Positions 14,122 to 14,144 of a stretch of 14,144 bases of DNA are shown one piece after another (positions within the stretch are counted from its first letter, which is position 1; every line of letters starts with the position of its first letter). Location of the stretch: contig JAOZQW010000004.1 of NCBI GenBank assembly GCA_029932015.1, forward strand, positions 1 through 14,144, given 5' to 3'. Under the pieces are notes generated by a model. It did not search any database. It was not told the origin of the DNA and saw only the letters and a program-made list of their open reading frames with translations. Origin of the DNA: Candidatus Fermentibacteraceae bacterium (GTDB lineage Bacteria; Fermentibacterota; Fermentibacteria; Fermentibacterales; JCC-6). The translations under genes and the position numbers were made by a program.

Positions 14122-14144
14122 CTCCGGTACATCCCCCAGGACTG

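Overview
The window is a bacterial chromosome segment of moderately high GC by eye. It is gene-dense and uses ATG, GTG and TTG starts with GGAGG-type ribosome binding sites. A complete V/A-type rotary ATPase operon alongside a bactofilin points to a bacterium that uses a V-type ATPase. I cannot assign a phylum; an uncultured lineage is only a guess.

Layout. One gene on the + strand (57-707) encodes an ElbB/ES1-type member of the DJ-1/PfpI superfamily. It converges with a block of genes all on the - strand. The convergence zone (708-844) holds a tight cluster of palindromic REP-like repeats. From about 9550 down to 845 lies a nine-gene V/A-ATPase operon, in transcript order G/H-I-K-E-C-F-A-B-D, the order known from Thermus and Enterococcus hirae. 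Its genes overlap or lie 0-39 bases apart, except for a 121-base gap before the A gene that carries an 11-bp hairpin. The K proteolipid is a duplicated four-helix form and keeps every Na+ ligand residue known from E. hirae NtpK, so the enzyme is probably Na+-coupled.

Upstream of the operon is an AT-rich intergenic region (9551-9789) with four DnaA-box-like nonamers (two TTTTCCACA, one TTATCCACA, one inverted near-match) around a TATAAT promoter element. It is either a candidate replication origin or a DnaA-controlled promoter. Beyond it come a bactofilin, a 116-residue membrane/coiled-coil protein that looks like the N-terminal part of an M23 peptidase with no peptidase domain, a cytoplasmic type I/II L-asparaginase, and a large (at least 736 residues) helical protein that I do not recognise and that may continue past the window edge.

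Functionally the window is mainly housekeeping: a rotary ion pump, a cell-shape/cytoskeletal pair and an amidohydrolase. The least ordinary parts are the DnaA-box cluster, the orphan M23-like N-terminus beside the bactofilin, the REP-like palindromes and the unknown 736-residue protein. I see no CRISPR array, rRNA or tRNA gene, or insertion sequence.
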